Shown here one piece after another: positions 5,742 through 5,931 of a DNA stretch of 5,931 nt. The notes under the pieces were generated by a model that saw only the letters and a program-made list of their open reading frames with translations, made no database searches and had not been told where the DNA came from. Position 1 is the first letter of the stretch. Each line of letters opens with the position of its first letter. Origin of the DNA: Deltaproteobacteria bacterium (lineage in GTDB: Bacteria > Myxococcota_A > Polyangia > Polyangiales > Ga0077539); NCBI GenBank assembly GCA_947494865.1, contig CANMAT010000271.1, forward strand, positions 1-5,931, read 5' to 3'. The translations under genes and the position numbers were made by a program.

Positions 5742-5931
5742 ATGACCTCTCGCGACAGGCTCGTCATCGTGCTGTGGTGGTGTGTCACGGGCCTCGGGTG
5801 CTCAGGCGAAACCACCATGAGCGACGCGGGCGTCGATCGCGCCGAGGCGTCGCCCGCAGACGTGCCGACGGCAGACCTCGCCGCGCCCGTCGACGCCCCG
5901 CAGGCCTCCGACGCCGCCGAAGCATCCGACA
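5742..5931 (+). CDS. Probable exported lipoprotein, N-terminal part (3' end outside window)
   Basis: Sixty-three codons are visible and remain open at the right edge. The protein begins MTSRDR, then a hydrophobic stretch (LVIVLWWCVTGLG, residues 7-19) and Cys20, which looks like a lipoprotein signal peptide. The lipobox is not canonical, since positions -3 to -1 are Gly-Leu-Gly rather than Leu-Ala-Gly, so a plain secreted protein is also possible. From residue 21 the chain is rich in Asp, Ala, Pro and Glu, a low-complexity linker common after lipoprotein anchors in high-GC myxobacteria. The functional domain is beyond the window and no product can be named. ATG 5742 is preferred; an in-frame ATG at 5706 would add a 12-residue Arg-rich leader. 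The 68-bp gap and different protein class suggest it is not part of the T6SS operon. Confidence 0.65.
   Translation, partial: MTSRDRLVIVLWWCVTGLGCSGETTMSDAGVDRAEASPADVPTADLAAPVDAPQASDAAEASD

Overview
The window is very GC-rich, with third codon positions almost all G or C. It reads as one rightward gene cluster for the spike and tip of a type VI secretion system (T6SS). The base composition, the cassette layout and the Asp/Ala/Pro-rich lipoprotein-like gene at the right edge suggest a high-GC proteobacterium-like organism, most plausibly a myxobacterium (Polyangia-like). That taxonomic guess is inference; no marker gene is present.

Layout: (1) 1-886, the C-terminal end of a VgrG spike protein whose start lies outside the window. 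(2) 897-3545, a large protein fusing a DUF2169 domain, a charged helical linker and a pentapeptide-repeat beta-helix. (3) 3542-4609, a second protein made almost entirely of pentapeptide repeats. (4) 4609-5262, a DUF3540 protein. (5) 5278-5673, a DUF4150/PAAR-like tip protein. (6) 5742 to the right edge, the start of a probable exported lipoprotein with an acidic low-complexity linker, likely a separate transcription unit. Genes 1-5 are separated by 10 bp, -4 bp, -1 bp and 15 bp, so they almost certainly form one operon read from a promoter to the left of the window.

How the genes fit together: VgrG forms the trimeric spike and the PAAR-like DUF4150 protein is expected to cap it. DUF2169 proteins are known T6SS effector-loading co-chaperones or adaptors, and DUF3540 genes sit recurrently in the same vgrG-linked islands. 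The two pentapeptide beta-helices are the least understood part. They share an N-terminal capping motif and look like paralogous modules, one fused to the adaptor and one free, which makes them candidates for a scaffold used in assembly or cargo loading. No recognisable toxin or immunity gene is in the window, so the cargo is either outside it or not identifiable here.

No RNA gene, CRISPR array, insertion sequence or origin was found. The only intergenic stretch of note is 5674-5741 (68 bp), which has a weak hairpin and a possible promoter. No gene-free stretch exceeds 300 bases.
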